Counted from the first letter of the stretch, positions 18,343 to 28,350 are shown. The stretch is DNA of 64,000 bases from an uncultured Flavobacteriaceae bacterium (GCA_905479835.1 CAJQNZ010000009.1:62001-126000); one strand, 5' to 3'. The notes: generated from the letters alone by a model not told the origin. Made by a program: numbers and translations.

Positions 18343-19701
18343 ATGAGTAAAATTATAGAAATGAACTGGGAACAACTACTGTCATTAAAAAGAAGTGGAG
18401 ATACATCTTTAAGATTAAGAAAAGATCAAGACGAAACGCGTTTGGGATTTGAAGTAGACTACGATCGAATAATTTTTTCAGATTCTTTCAGAAGTTTACA
18501 AGATAAGACTCAAGTTGTTCCACTTTCTAAAACAGATTTTGTTCATACACGTTTAACACATAGTCTTGAAGTAAGTGTAGTTGCAAGGTCTTTAGGAAGA
18601 ATTGTAGGGAAAAAATTGATAGAAAAATATCCTAATCTCCAAGAAAAAGGATACCAAGCCAATGATTTTGGAGCAATCGTTGCAGCAGCGGCATTGGCAC
18701 ATGATATTGGAAATCCACCTTTTGGACATTCTGGAGAAAAAGCAATTGGAGAATACTTTAAAACAGGAAATGGTCAACAGTTTAAAAATAATCTGACGGA
18801 TAAGCAATGGCAAGACTTGATAGATTTTGAAGGGAATGCGAATGGTTTTAAAATTTTAACTGAAAGTAGAGACGGTGTAAATGGAGGATTGAGATTATCA
18901 TATGCTACTTTGGGAGCATTTATGAAATACCCTAAAGAATCGTTACCAAAAAAACCTACAGATCATATCGTTGATAAAAAATATGGCGTTTTTCAATCTG
19001 AAGTAGAAGCGTTTAAAGATGTTGCTAAAGAATTAGGCTTGGTAAAGTTACGTGAAGACGAGCATATGGCATATAATCGTCATCCACTAGCATATTTGGT
19101 TGAGGCTGCAGATGATATTTGTTATACTATAATAGATTTTGAAGATGGCATAAATCTAGGATTGATAGATGAATCTTTCGCTTTGGAATATTTAATCAAT
19201 TTGGTAAGAGATACTATTAATTCTGAAAAATACCACCAATTAAAAACCAAGAAGGATAGGGTTAGTTATTTAAGAGCCTTGGCAATAGGTAATTTGATCA
19301 ATGAAACAGTAAACGTGTTTTTAGAAAATGAAAATCTCATCTTAAAAGGAGAATACAATCTTTCATTACTAGATAAATGTAAGTACGAAGCACAGATTAA
19401 CGACATCATAAAGATAAGTATAGAAAAAATATATAAAAGCAAAGATGTAATTGAAAAGGAAGTTGCCGGATATAAAATTTTATCTGACCTTTTAGATGTT
19501 TTTATTACTGCAGTTAATAATAGATATGACCATAAAGCAACCAATTATGACAAATTGATTTTTCAACTCCTTCCTGAGAATTTTCAACATACCAAAGAAT
19601 CAATGTATGATAGGATTTTCACAATCTGTAGTTTTATTTCAACAGTTTCAGATAGTTATGCAACATTGTTACATAGAAAAATTAAAGGAGAAGTTTTTTA
19701 A
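18343..19701 (+). CDS. dgt: dGTPase / deoxynucleoside triphosphate triphosphohydrolase
   Basis: 452-residue HD-superfamily enzyme that cleaves dNTPs to deoxynucleoside and triphosphate. Metal-binding residues are visible: His in HTRLTHSLEVS (68-78), the HD pair in AHDIGNPPFGHSGE (119-132) and a C-proximal Asp in YLVEAADDICYTIIDFEDG. Start ATG at 18343; a second Met at codon 7 is possible. The 3' end overlaps the convergent dxs gene by 20 bases, so the two transcripts run into each other. Confidence 0.93.
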   Translation: MSKIIEMNWEQLLSLKRSGDTSLRLRKDQDETRLGFEVDYDRIIFSDSFRSLQDKTQVVPLSKTDFVHTRLTHSLEVSVVARSLGRIVGKKLIEKYPNLQEKGYQANDFGAIVAAAALAHDIGNPPFGHSGEKAIGEYFKTGNGQQFKNNLTDKQWQDLIDFEGNANGFKILTESRDGVNGGLRLSYATLGAFMKYPKESLPKKPTDHIVDKKYGVFQSEVEAFKDVAKELGLVKLREDEHMAYNRHPLAYLVEAADDICYTIIDFEDGINLGLIDESFALEYLINLVRDTINSEKYHQLKTKKDRVSYLRALAIGNLINETVNVFLENENLILKGEYNLSLLDKCKYEAQINDIIKISIEKIYKSKDVIEKEVAGYKILSDLLDVFITAVNNRYDHKATNYDKLIFQLLPENFQHTKESMYDRIFTICSFISTVSDSYATLLHRKIKGEVF

Positions 19702-21457
19702 TTTCTTTAAGAATAGATTTTCTATCTAGACCTATTATTTCTTGTAATTCAGAAACGGTTGCATGTTCAATAAAATGATCAGGAATCCCAATTCTTTTAA
19801 TAGTCTTGGTATGGTAGTTATTTTCTGAAGCATATTCTAAAATAGCACTCCCAAATCCACCTATAATAGTTCCATCTTCAACGGTAATTATTTTATCAAA
19901 CGAGTCGAAGATATCATCCAATAATTTTCTGTCAAGTGGCTTAACGAATTTAATATTATAATGAGCAATGGTATTTTTGGGAAGTTCGTTTTCGACTTCA
20001 ACAATGGTATTTCCAATAGTTCCTACTGAAAGAACAGCGACTTTATTTCCTGTTGATAATTGTTTTCCTTTCCCTATTTCAATTTTGGAAAACGGAGTTC
20101 TCCAGTCAACCACAGTTCCACGACCTCTTGGATACCGTATAGCAATAGGATGATTTATACCAAGTTGAACGGTATATAAAATATTACGCAACTCCTCCTC
20201 GTTCATTGGAGCGTAAATAAACATGTTGGGAATCAATCTTAAATAAGCAATATCAAAAACACCATGATGTGTAGGGCCATCTTCACCTACAAGTCCAGCT
20301 CTGTCAAGACAGAAAATTACTGGAAGATTTTGAAGCGCAACATCATGAATGATTTGGTCATAAGCACGTTGTAAAAATGTAGAATAAATATTACAATAAG
20401 GAATCATTCCTTGAGTAGCCAGTCCAGCAGAAAATGTTACTGCATGCTGCTCAGCAATTCCCACGTCAAACGCTCTTTCAGGAAAAGCGTCCAACAAAAA
20501 TTTTAATGAACTTCCTGTAGGCATTGCAGGTGTTATACCTATAATCTTTTTATTTTTTTCTGCTAATTCTACCAATGTTAATCCAAAAACATCTTGATAT
20601 TTTGGAGGTAAATTTTCTACAGATTTGGAGATGATATTTCCGGTTACTTTATCAAACTTTCCTGGAGCGTGATATTTTACTTGGTCTTTTTCAGCATTTG
20701 AAAGCCCTTTTCCTTTGATAGTTGTAATATGTAAGAATTTTGGTCCTTTGATTGATTTTAAACGAGTTAATTCTTTTAGTAACGCGTTGATATCATTCCC
20801 ATCAATAGGCCCAGAATAGTTAAAATTCAAGGCTTCAATAATATTATTTTTTCGTACGGCTTTTCCTGCTTTTACATTGGTAAAATATTCTTTTAAAGCA
20901 CCTACACTTGGGTCAATTCCCATTGTGTTGTCATTAAGAATAATTAAAAAATTTGCATCTGTAACTCCTCCATGATTCATTCCCTCAAATGCCATTCCAG
21001 AAGCAATTGAAGCATCTCCGATTACAGCGATATGCTGCTTCTCAGTATCGCCTTTCAATTTTGAAGCAACTGCCATTCCTAGGGTCGCAGAAATTGAAGT
21101 TGAACTATGCCCTACACCAAATGTATCGTAAACACTTTCTCCACGTTTTGGAAAACCAGAGATTCCGCCCAATTGACGATTGGTGTGAAAAATTGACTTA
21201 CGTCCAGTTAATATTTTATGACCATAAGCTTGATGACCGACATCCCAAACCAATAAATCATTAGGTGTATCAAAAACATAGTGTAGTGCAATAGTCAATT
21301 CTACAACACCTAGGCTTGCGCCAAGATGCCCTTCTTTAGTAGCAACAATATCAATGATAAAATCACGTAATTCTTGCGCAACTAGAGGTAATTCACTACT
21401 TGAAATTTCACGTAGATCTTTAGGAGAATGAATATTTTTTAAAATGAAATTTTCCAT
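19682..21457 (-). CDS. dxs: 1-deoxy-D-xylulose-5-phosphate synthase
   Basis: Thiamine-diphosphate enzyme that joins pyruvate and glyceraldehyde-3-phosphate, the entry step of the non-mevalonate isoprenoid pathway. 591 residues. Visible: VGHQAYGHKILTGR near 75-90, the ThDP/Mg motif as GDASIASGMAFEGMNHGG...LNDNTMGI near 147-180, the transketolase pyrimidine domain with AEQHAVTFSAGLATQG, RAGLVGEDGPTHHG, and RYPRGRG. It has its own promoter-like box upstream and overlaps dgt by 20 bases at the 3' end. Confidence 0.96.
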   Translation of the reverse strand: MENFILKNIHSPKDLREISSSELPLVAQELRDFIIDIVATKEGHLGASLGVVELTIALHYVFDTPNDLLVWDVGHQAYGHKILTGRKSIFHTNRQLGGISGFPKRGESVYDTFGVGHSSTSISATLGMAVASKLKGDTEKQHIAVIGDASIASGMAFEGMNHGGVTDANFLIILNDNTMGIDPSVGALKEYFTNVKAGKAVRKNNIIEALNFNYSGPIDGNDINALLKELTRLKSIKGPKFLHITTIKGKGLSNAEKDQVKYHAPGKFDKVTGNIISKSVENLPPKYQDVFGLTLVELAEKNKKIIGITPAMPTGSSLKFLLDAFPERAFDVGIAEQHAVTFSAGLATQGMIPYCNIYSTFLQRAYDQIIHDVALQNLPVIFCLDRAGLVGEDGPTHHGVFDIAYLRLIPNMFIYAPMNEEELRNILYTVQLGINHPIAIRYPRGRGTVVDWRTPFSKIEIGKGKQLSTGNKVAVLSVGTIGNTIVEVENELPKNTIAHYNIKFVKPLDRKLLDDIFDSFDKIITVEDGTIIGGFGSAILEYASENNYHTKTIKRIGIPDHFIEHATVSELQEIIGLDRKSILKEIKKLLL

Positions 21458-21468
21458 AAATTATAATA

Positions 21469-21476
21469 CAAATTTA
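21469..21476 (-). promoter_or_regulatory. -7 promoter box for dxs
   Basis: Minus-strand TAAATTTG, exact TAnnTTTG, with a TTG 16 bases further upstream (21493-21495) as possible -33 element. The leader to the dxs ATG would be very short. Confidence 0.5.
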
Positions 21477-21647
21477 CAATATTTTTATTCTACAATGAAT
21501 TCAAAATAAGTTATATAATTTCCCTTATTTCACACCTATCGTTATTAACATATTTTATTTTTTTTGTTAAAAATAAAATATTCATTATATTTACTTAACA
21601 ATTTTAATCCCAAAAAATACATATGTATAACTTTAAAATTTATTGCT

Positions 21648-23915
21648 ATGAAAAAATTATTACTTTTTTTAACTATTATTCTTTTAGGCACTCAAGTCTC
21701 CACAGCTCAAGTTCCTGTAAATGATTTAATACAAAATGCTACCTTGGTAAATGAATCTCCTTTTGTTGAAAATAATGTAAGGTTAGATTTAGCTACCTCT
21801 AGTTCAGGAGGACAAACGAGTTGTAATACAGCTGACTTCAAAGTGGTTTATTATAAATTTACAGCTCAAACTAATGCAACGATAAATATACTAGTTGAAG
21901 ATGATCGTGACCCTATTGGAAATTTCTTTGCTATTTTATATTCGGCTCCAGATTTAAATGCTACAAGTGACACTCAATTATCCCAAGTTTCTGGTTGCAA
22001 TTATGGAAACACTTCAGGAACAATTACAGCTGGAACGACATATTATTTGTTAGTTCACAGAGAAACAGGGGCTTTTACTAAAATAACTATTGATATCGCT
22101 CAATCTGTTCCAGATTCAGAAAGTACTATTCTTTCAGATATTTATAATAATACTGATGGGCAGAATTGGACAAATCAAGACAATTGGAATAGCACGGATC
22201 CTGTATCTTCTTGGCATGGTGTAACCGTAAAAAACGAAAATATTTCAAAAATTGTTTTAATAAACAATAACCTTATAGGCTCAATACCTGCATCAATTTC
22301 AAATCTGCAGAATCTAGAAGAGGTAAATTTTAGTTTTAATAAATTAAGTGGAGAAGTACCAGATTTAAGTACAATTTCAACGTTAAATTCCTTAGATTTA
22401 AATAGTAATGACTTTTCATTTCAAGATCTTGAAACTAATTATTCAGGGAACAGTTCTTTACAGAGTTTTAAATATCAAACTCAAAATCTAAGAGATACTG
22501 AAGACTCATTCGATGGCATACTTGGTGATGATTATACTTTAACAATGACTCCTATTCCTGGAACTAATGTCCAGTATCAATGGTATAAAAAACGATATAA
22601 TTATTTTGATAAGAGCGATGAAATAATTCCTGGAGCCACAAGTAACACCTATGTTATTTCTGGATTAACCGAAGATGATATGGATGTGTATATCTGTAGA
22701 GCTACAAGTTCGACCATTACAGATTTAACCATTGAACGAAATAGTATAGAAATAAAAGGAGAGGTTTCTCAATTACAAAAAGATGCTTTAATTGCTATTT
22801 ATAATTCCACCAATGGAGATAACTGGAACAATAACACCAATTGGCTTTCTGCTGAACCTATTTCTACATGGCATGGAGTAACAGTTACCGGAAATAAAGT
22901 TACTAAATTAGATTTTTATAACAACAACTTGACAGGTACTTTACCTCCAGAAATTGGAAATTTAACAGGACTAGAATGGTTATCTTTTTACTTTGGAAAT
23001 AGTATCAATGGAGCTTTACCACCAGAAATTGGAAATTTAACCGAACTTAGAGTTCTTAGTTTTGAAATCAATAATTTTACAGGTGAAATCCCACCTTCCT
23101 ACAGTAACTTAACAAAATTAAGAGGGCTTTGGCTATATAACAATCAACTTTCGGGAAACGTTCCAGAATTTATAAATACATTTACCAACCTTGTGTTTTG
23201 TGATATTAGCCAAAATAGTCTTAGCGGTACTTTACCTGATTTTACTGGGTTGTCGAAATTAACATACTTGAAAATTGATAATAATCATTTTGTTCCAAAT
23301 GATTTTTCTGATCAATTTAATGATTATTTGAACTTAGAAAATAGTTGGAGTAATTCCTCTTACTATTCGCCACAGTTCACCTTAGATGTTGAGGAAGAAC
23401 TGAGCGGGGTTGAGGGAGATGATATAACATTGACATTAACAGATATTCCCGATACAAATAGAATAGAGCAAAATAAATTTACTGCAAATGCTTATCAATG
23501 GTTTAAAGATAACATAGCTATCACTGGAGCAATTGAAAATAGTTATACCATTACCAACTCTCAAATAAGTGATAGTGGTATTTATTATTGTGAGATTACA
23601 AATCCTGATATACCTGATTTAATAATCAAACGTGAGATTATCACGGTAAATATTGGTTCCTTATCTGTTGATGATGAACTTCAAAAAGCAGTAAGAATAT
23701 ATCCTAACCCATCAATTAGTAGTATTAAAATTAGTTTACCTCAATATGAAAATATTACGGCTTCTCTTTTTGATATGAGAGGAAGGTTAATTTTAAAAAC
23801 CAGTTTTACTAAAAGGAATGAAGAGATAAATATTTCTCATTTACAAGTTGGACTTTATATGTTGAGGATTGAAGTAGATGATAAAATTGCTCTTAAAAAA
23901 ATAATAAAACAGTAA
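21648..23915 (+). CDS. Secreted LRR/Ig-like repeat protein with type IX secretion signal
   Basis: 755 residues from ATG at 21648, where a textbook signal peptide begins (MKKLLLFLTIILLGTQVSTAQ); the longer frame starting at TTG 21564 would bury it. After an N-terminal beta-rich domain (about 25-150) there are two copies of one layout: a plant-type LRR cap (AIYNSTNGDNWNNNTNWLS type) with LRRs, then an Ig-like domain with the YQWYK...Y.C pattern. Copy 1 is about 158-372, copy 2 about 375-670. The last 75 residues (VRIYPNPS ... SLFDMRGR ... GLYMLRIE) are a T9SS type A sorting domain. Probably a cell-surface or released adhesin-like protein. It stands alone and ends before a very strong hairpin. 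Confidence 0.88.
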   Translation: MKKLLLFLTIILLGTQVSTAQVPVNDLIQNATLVNESPFVENNVRLDLATSSSGGQTSCNTADFKVVYYKFTAQTNATINILVEDDRDPIGNFFAILYSAPDLNATSDTQLSQVSGCNYGNTSGTITAGTTYYLLVHRETGAFTKITIDIAQSVPDSESTILSDIYNNTDGQNWTNQDNWNSTDPVSSWHGVTVKNENISKIVLINNNLIGSIPASISNLQNLEEVNFSFNKLSGEVPDLSTISTLNSLDLNSNDFSFQDLETNYSGNSSLQSFKYQTQNLRDTEDSFDGILGDDYTLTMTPIPGTNVQYQWYKKRYNYFDKSDEIIPGATSNTYVISGLTEDDMDVYICRATSSTITDLTIERNSIEIKGEVSQLQKDALIAIYNSTNGDNWNNNTNWLSAEPISTWHGVTVTGNKVTKLDFYNNNLTGTLPPEIGNLTGLEWLSFYFGNSINGALPPEIGNLTELRVLSFEINNFTGEIPPSYSNLTKLRGLWLYNNQLSGNVPEFINTFTNLVFCDISQNSLSGTLPDFTGLSKLTYLKIDNNHFVPNDFSDQFNDYLNLENSWSNSSYYSPQFTLDVEEELSGVEGDDITLTLTDIPDTNRIEQNKFTANAYQWFKDNIAITGAIENSYTITNSQISDSGIYYCEITNPDIPDLIIKREIITVNIGSLSVDDELQKAVRIYPNPSISSIKISLPQYENITASLFDMRGRLILKTSFTKRNEEINISHLQVGLYMLRIEVDDKIALKKIIKQ

Positions 23916-23943
23916 AAAGTTATAATTCATCAGGAATAGAATT

Positions 23944-24005
23944 ATCACCAATATAAATTTTAGTTTTACAAACAAAACTAAAATTTATATTGGTGATTTT
24001 ATTTT
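23944..24005 (+). terminator. Long perfect hairpin after the LRR gene
   Basis: 24-base perfectly complementary arms (23944-23967 and 23974-23997) with loop ACAAAC, followed by TTTTATTTTG. Works as a terminator; longer than any other in the window. The remaining bases up to tadA (24006-24211) hold only a promoter box that I can identify. Confidence 0.75.
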
Positions 24006-24181
24006 GTATCCCACCTTAAATTAAAGCAAAACTATTTTTTAGAAGTGCTTCCTAGTTTCATTGCTTGGCATTTTTTATATATTGCAAACTAAAATTTCAT
24101 TCAATATACATACAATACAAGAATTACCCAATCTGTAATACAAAATCCCTAATTCTAGTATATATTAAAAATGATTTGTGA

Positions 24182-24189
24182 TAATTTTG
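24182..24189 (+). promoter_or_regulatory. -7 promoter box for tadA
   Basis: TAATTTTG, exact TAnnTTTG, 22 bases before the ATG; no convincing -33 TTG. Confidence 0.45.
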
Positions 24190-24211
24190 TTTCTTAAACT
24201 TTTCAATTTAT

Positions 24212-24661
24212 ATGCAGAAACCTTTTGACGATAGTTACTTTATGAAACGTGCCCTTCAAGAGGCAGAAATGGCTTTTGAAAAAGGAGAAATTCCTGTTGG
24301 CGCTGTGATTGTGTGTAAAAATCAGATTATTGCTCGAGGACACAACCTCACGGAAACCTTAAATGATGTAACTGCGCATGCTGAAATGCAAGCATTCACA
24401 TCAGCCGCAGATTTTCTTGGAGGAAAATACTTAAAAGAATGCACTTTATATGTAACACTTGAGCCTTGTCAGATGTGTGCAGGAGCGAGTTATTGGTCGC
24501 AGATAGATAAAATTGTATTTGGAGCGAGAGATGATCAAAGAGGCTTTATGAATATGAAAACTACCTTGCATCCTAAGACTAAAGTTATTTCAGGAGTTAT
24601 GGAAGATGAGTGTGGAGAGTTGCTGACTCGATTCTTTATTGAAAAAAGAAACTTAAACTAA
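24212..24661 (+). CDS. tadA: tRNA-specific adenosine deaminase (A34 to inosine)
   Basis: 149 residues, cytidine-deaminase fold. Zinc ligands and catalytic Glu are visible: HAE in DVTAHAEMQAF (about 59-65) and PCxxC in LEPCQMCAGASYW (about 88-100). The N-terminus FMKRALQEAEMAFEKGEIPVGAV is typical of TadA rather than guanine or cytosine deaminases. Modifies the wobble base of tRNA-Arg. Its stop overlaps the convergent small membrane protein gene by 4 bases. Confidence 0.93.
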   Translation: MQKPFDDSYFMKRALQEAEMAFEKGEIPVGAVIVCKNQIIARGHNLTETLNDVTAHAEMQAFTSAADFLGGKYLKECTLYVTLEPCQMCAGASYWSQIDKIVFGARDDQRGFMNMKTTLHPKTKVISGVMEDECGELLTRFFIEKRNLN

Positions 24662-24885
24662 TTCTTATCAACGTCTTTAAAAATAGATTTATCATATTTA
24701 AAACTTGATAAATCTTTCTTTCTATAACGATGGAAAATAAATAAAGGCATTACCAAGAAAGAAATCGTAAGAACCCCAAGCCCTACAATTGCATCACCTC
24801 TGAAATGAGAAATACTTTTTAAATAAAATCCAGTTGCAATTAATCCAATAGCAATGATTAAAAAAGCGATAATAAAGTATTTCAT
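24658..24885 (-). CDS. Small two-helix membrane protein
   Basis: 75 residues with two hydrophobic helices (about 3-23 and 34-53) joined by a short polar loop containing FRGD, then a basic, hydrophilic tail (HRYRKKDLSSFKYDK). Not recognised beyond being a typical small flavobacterial membrane protein. The coding call is supported by a good promoter (-7 box with a correctly spaced -33 TTG) and by the 4-base convergent overlap with tadA. Confidence 0.65.
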   Translation of the reverse strand: MKYFIIAFLIIAIGLIATGFYLKSISHFRGDAIVGLGVLTISFLVMPLFIFHRYRKKDLSSFKYDKSIFKDVDKN

Positions 24886-24908
24886 AATTTCAATTAATTA
24901 ATAGATGA

Positions 24909-24939
24909 CAAATTTACAAAAATCAAAGGGTAACTTCAA
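24909..24939 (-). promoter_or_regulatory. Promoter of the 75-residue membrane protein gene
   Basis: Minus-strand TAAATTTG (24909-24916) with TTG at 24937-24939, a 20-base spacer, which is one of the best -33/-7 pairs in the window. Confidence 0.55.
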
Positions 24940-25073
24940 TCAATTTTCTTCAATAGACAGTTAATAGTATTGATTCATAAATTGAATTATTTTTTTTTGA
25001 GGAAAAATTCATTAGAATAAAAGTAAATAAATTTATCAATTAGAATTGAGAATAATTTATTTAATTTGGCAAT

Positions 25074-25784
25074 ATGAAAAAGTATATCAAAGACATCGTT
25101 GAAATAAACGATAATAAGAAGAGTAGGTATTTTTCTATTTTTATACAGACGCTCATATTAATTTCAATAATTACATTTTCCGTTGAAACAGTTCCTGACT
25201 TAAAACCTCAAACAAGAGCAATTTTGCAATCTATAGAATTGTTTAGTGTTATTGTATTTACAGCAGAATATATCTTAAGAATTTATGTTGCTGATAGTAA
25301 ACCAAAATTTATTTTTAGCCTTTTTGGAATCATTGATTTTTTAGCAATAATTCCTTTTTATTTGGCATTTGGAGTTGATCTACGCTCGCTAAGAGCATTA
25401 AGGTTCTTACGATTGTTTAGAGTCTTAAAATTGGTTCGTTACAACAACGCTATGAATCATTTTACCAAGGCAATCAAAATGGCTAAAGAGGAGATTTTTT
25501 TATTTATTTTCATTACGCTTATTCTCATTTATTTTTCTGCTGTAGGGATTTATTATTTTGAAAATCAAGCACAACCAGAACATTTTTCTTCCATATTTGA
25601 CAGCCTTTGGTGGGCAATAATTACATTAACAACAGTTGGTTATGGTGATGTGTATCCAATAACTGTTGGCGGAAAAGTTTTTACTTTTTTTATTTTGATG
25701 ATAGGTTTGGGAATTGTAGCCATACCTACAGGAATTATTTCTTCAGCACTTACTAAGTCGATAGATAAGAAAGGGGTGGAATAA
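25074..25784 (+). CDS. Voltage-gated-like potassium channel (six helices)
   Basis: 236 residues. Helix S1 is near 22-42; S4 is a basic helix with Arg at every third or fourth place (LRSLRALRFLRLFRVLKLVR, about 103-122), the voltage-sensor pattern. The pore loop carries TTVGYGD near 196-202, the K+ selectivity filter, followed by S6. No C-terminal cyclic-nucleotide or RCK domain. Monocistronic, ending in a terminator shared with aspS. Confidence 0.92.
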   Translation: MKKYIKDIVEINDNKKSRYFSIFIQTLILISIITFSVETVPDLKPQTRAILQSIELFSVIVFTAEYILRIYVADSKPKFIFSLFGIIDFLAIIPFYLAFGVDLRSLRALRFLRLFRVLKLVRYNNAMNHFTKAIKMAKEEIFLFIFITLILIYFSAVGIYYFENQAQPEHFSSIFDSLWWAIITLTTVGYGDVYPITVGGKVFTFFILMIGLGIVAIPTGIISSALTKSIDKKGVE

Positions 25785-25785
25785 A

Positions 25786-25815
25786 AAATCCCGCTTTCGC
25801 AGGATTTGATTTTTT
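25786..25815. terminator. Terminator between the K+ channel and aspS
   Basis: AAATCCCGC (25786-25794) pairs with GCAGGATTT (25799-25807), one mismatch, loop TTTC, then a T-run. It lies between two convergent genes. Confidence 0.7.
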
Positions 25816-27568
25816 ATGATTTTAGATTGAGTTTCAAACTCAATTCTGTCAGTTGTTCGTCGTCAATAAATGCTGGAGCGTCAATCATGACATCTCTACC
25901 AGAATTATTTTTTGGGAACGCAATAAAGTCACGAATCGTTTCTTGTCCGCCAAGAATTGCAACCAGTCTATCCAAACCAAAAGCCAATCCGCCGTGAGGA
26001 GGAGCGCCATATTCAAAAGCATCCATTAAAAAACCAAATTGTGCTTTTGCATCTTCTTCAGAAAAACCTAAATGTTTTAACATGGTTGCTTGCATTTGCT
26101 TGTCATGAATTCTGATTGAACCTCCACCAATTTCATTTCCATTCAACACCAAATCGTACGCATTTGCTTTAACTGCTCCAGGATCTGTGTCTAACAATTC
26201 CATTTGCCCAGGTTTTGGCGAAGTAAATGGATGATGCATCGCATGATAATGTCCAGTTTCTTCATCCAACTCTAATAATGGGAAATCGATTACCCAAAGT
26301 GGTGCAAAAACTTTAGGATCTCTTAATCCCATCCGTTCTGCCAATTCCATTCTCAACGCAGATAATTGTGCTCTTACTTTATTTGTTTCACCAGACAAAA
26401 CGCAAATTAAATCGCCTTTTTTAGCGTCAGTTTTTTCAGCCCATTTTGCCAAGTCTTCTTGATCGTAAAATTTATCTACTGATGATTTGAATGTTCCATC
26501 TTCATTTACACGACAATAAATCATTCCTAAAGCACCAACTTGCGGTCTTTTTACCCATTTTATAATATTATCAATCTCTTTTCTTGTATGAGAATTTCCT
26601 CCAGGAACTGCAAAACCAATAACCAATTCAGCCGAATTAAAAACGCCAAAATCTTTATGTTGTGTAACATCGTTTAATTCTCCGAACTCCATTCCAAAAC
26701 GGATATCTGGTTTGTCATTTCCATACAAACGCATCGCATCATCGTATAACATTCTTGGAAACTTATCAACCTCAACACCATTCACTTCTTTAAGTAAATG
26801 ACGCGTTAATCCTTCAAATACATTTAAAATATCTTCTTGCTCTACAAATGCCATTTCGCAGTCAATCTGTGTGAATTCTGGTTGTCTATCTGCGCGTAAA
26901 TCTTCGTCTCTAAAACATTTTACAATCTGAAAATACTTATCCATTCCACCAACCATCAATAATTGCTTGAATGTCTGAGGAGATTGTGGCAACGCATAAA
27001 ATTGCCCTTCATTCATTCTAGAAGGAACGACAAAATCTCTAGCGCCTTCTGGAGTCGATTTAATCAAATAAGGAGTTTCAACTTCTATAAATTCTTGGTC
27101 AGACAAGTATTTACGAACTTCCATCGATACTTTATGACGGAAAATCAAACTATCTTTTACAGGATTTCTACGTATATCCAAGTATCTGTATTTCATTCTG
27201 ATGTCTTCACCTCCATCTGTTTCATCTTCAATGGTAAAAGGCGGCGTTATAGAAGCATTCAAAATTGTCAATTCAGAAACTAGAACTTCTATTTCACCAG
27301 TTTCAATATTTTTATTTTTTGATTGACGTTCAATCACAGTTCCTTTTACTTGAATTACAAATTCTCTTCCTAAAGATTTTGCTTGCTCCATAATTTCTTT
27401 TGGAGTACGCTCTTCATCAAAAATTAATTGAGTAATTCCGTATCTATCACGTAAATCTACCCAAATCATAAAACCTTTGTCGCGTACTTTTTGTACCCAA
27501 CCAGAAAGGGTAACCTCTTCACCTATATGAGACAATCTCAATTCTCCATTCGTATGACTTCTATACAT
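25814..27568 (-). CDS. aspS: Aspartyl-tRNA synthetase
   Basis: 584-residue class II synthetase. N-terminal OB-fold anticodon domain (about 1-110: [23 protein letters not shown]), then the catalytic core with motif 2 [18 protein letters not shown] near 217-234 and motif 3 [16 protein letters not shown] near 535-550, with the bacterial-type GAD insert between them. Charges tRNA-Asp. Transcribed divergently from rsmI with its own -7 box. Confidence 0.97.
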   Translation of the reverse strand: MYRSHTNGELRLSHIGEEVTLSGWVQKVRDKGFMIWVDLRDRYGITQLIFDEERTPKEIMEQAKSLGREFVIQVKGTVIERQSKNKNIETGEIEVLVSELTILNASITPPFTIEDETDGGEDIRMKYRYLDIRRNPVKDSLIFRHKVSMEVRKYLSDQEFIEVETPYLIKSTPEGARDFVVPSRMNEGQFYALPQSPQTFKQLLMVGGMDKYFQIVKCFRDEDLRADRQPEFTQIDCEMAFVEQEDILNVFEGLTRHLLKEVNGVEVDKFPRMLYDDAMRLYGNDKPDIRFGMEFGELNDVTQHKDFGVFNSAELVIGFAVPGGNSHTRKEIDNIIKWVKRPQVGALGMIYCRVNEDGTFKSSVDKFYDQEDLAKWAEKTDAKKGDLICVLSGETNKVRAQLSALRMELAERMGLRDPKVFAPLWVIDFPLLELDEETGHYHAMHHPFTSPKPGQMELLDTDPGAVKANAYDLVLNGNEIGGGSIRIHDKQMQATMLKHLGFSEEDAKAQFGFLMDAFEYGAPPHGGLAFGLDRLVAILGGQETIRDFIAFPKNNSGRDVMIDAPAFIDDEQLTELSLKLNLKS

Positions 27569-27589
27569 ATCTATCTAAAAATTATGGTG

Positions 27590-27597
27590 CAAATTTA
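27590..27597 (-). promoter_or_regulatory. -7 promoter box for aspS
   Basis: Minus-strand TAAATTTG, exact TAnnTTTG, 21 bases before the ATG. Confidence 0.5.
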
Positions 27598-27609
27598 GTA
27601 ATTAAAGAC

Positions 27610-27637
27610 TTGTTGTAAAAGATAGTTTATATATTTG
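27610..27637 (+). promoter_or_regulatory. Promoter of rsmI
   Basis: TATATTTG at 27630-27637 (exact -7 match) with TTG at 27610-27612, spacing 17 bases. The box ends only 5 bases before the ATG, so the message has a very short leader. Confidence 0.5.
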
Positions 27638-27642
27638 TTTAT

Positions 27643-28314
27643 ATGAGCAAATTATATTTAGTTCCAACACCTATTGGAAATCTTGATGATATGACTTTCA
27701 GAGCGATTAAAGTGCTCAAAGAAGTTGATTTAATTCTTGCAGAAGACACACGAACTTCTGGTAAATTATTAAAACATTTTGAGATTTCTACTCATATGCA
27801 ATCTCACCACATGCACAATGAGCATAAAATGGTTAATAGAATTGTGGAGCGAATAAAAAGTGGAGAAACAATTGCTTTAATTTCTGATGCTGGAACTCCT
27901 GCCATTTCTGATCCTGGATTTTTACTGTCAAGAGCAGCTATTGAAAACGGAATTGAAGTAGATTGTCTTCCTGGAGCAACGGCATTTGTACCTGCACTTG
28001 TGAATAGTGGATTACCAAATGACAAGTTTGTCTTTGAAGGATTTTTACCAGTGAAAAAAGGACGACAAACGAGACTTTTATTACTAGCGGAAGAAACTCG
28101 AACGATGATTTTTTATGAATCTCCTCATAAATTGGTCAAAACGTTAGGGCATTTGGTAGAATATTTTGGTGAAGATAGACCTGTTTCTGTTTCTAGAGAA
28201 TTGACCAAAATGTTCGAAGAAACCATTCGCGGAACAGTTACAGAAGTCTTAGCGTATTACACCAATAAACCTCCAAAAGGTGAGATTGTGATTGTTGTAG
28301 GAGGGAAAAAATAA
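27643..28314 (+). CDS. rsmI: 16S rRNA (cytidine1402-2'-O)-methyltransferase
   Basis: 223-residue SAM-dependent methyltransferase of the tetrapyrrole-methylase fold. Characteristic blocks: LVPTPIGNLDDMTFRA at the start, LAEDTRTSGKLLKHF, ALISDAGTPAISDPGF near 85-100, and the C-terminal GEIVIVVGG. Methylates C1402 of 16S rRNA in the decoding centre. Slightly shorter than the E. coli enzyme, as it lacks the C-terminal extra domain. Confidence 0.95.
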   Translation: MSKLYLVPTPIGNLDDMTFRAIKVLKEVDLILAEDTRTSGKLLKHFEISTHMQSHHMHNEHKMVNRIVERIKSGETIALISDAGTPAISDPGFLLSRAAIENGIEVDCLPGATAFVPALVNSGLPNDKFVFEGFLPVKKGRQTRLLLLAEETRTMIFYESPHKLVKTLGHLVEYFGEDRPVSVSRELTKMFEETIRGTVTEVLAYYTNKPPKGEIVIVVGGKK

Positions 28315-28350
28315 CCAATTAGTTAATTCAGCAATTTGATAATGTAACAA

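Noticed and set aside
21564-21647. TTG start extending the LRR protein
   Set aside because: The signal peptide begins exactly at the ATG at 21648.
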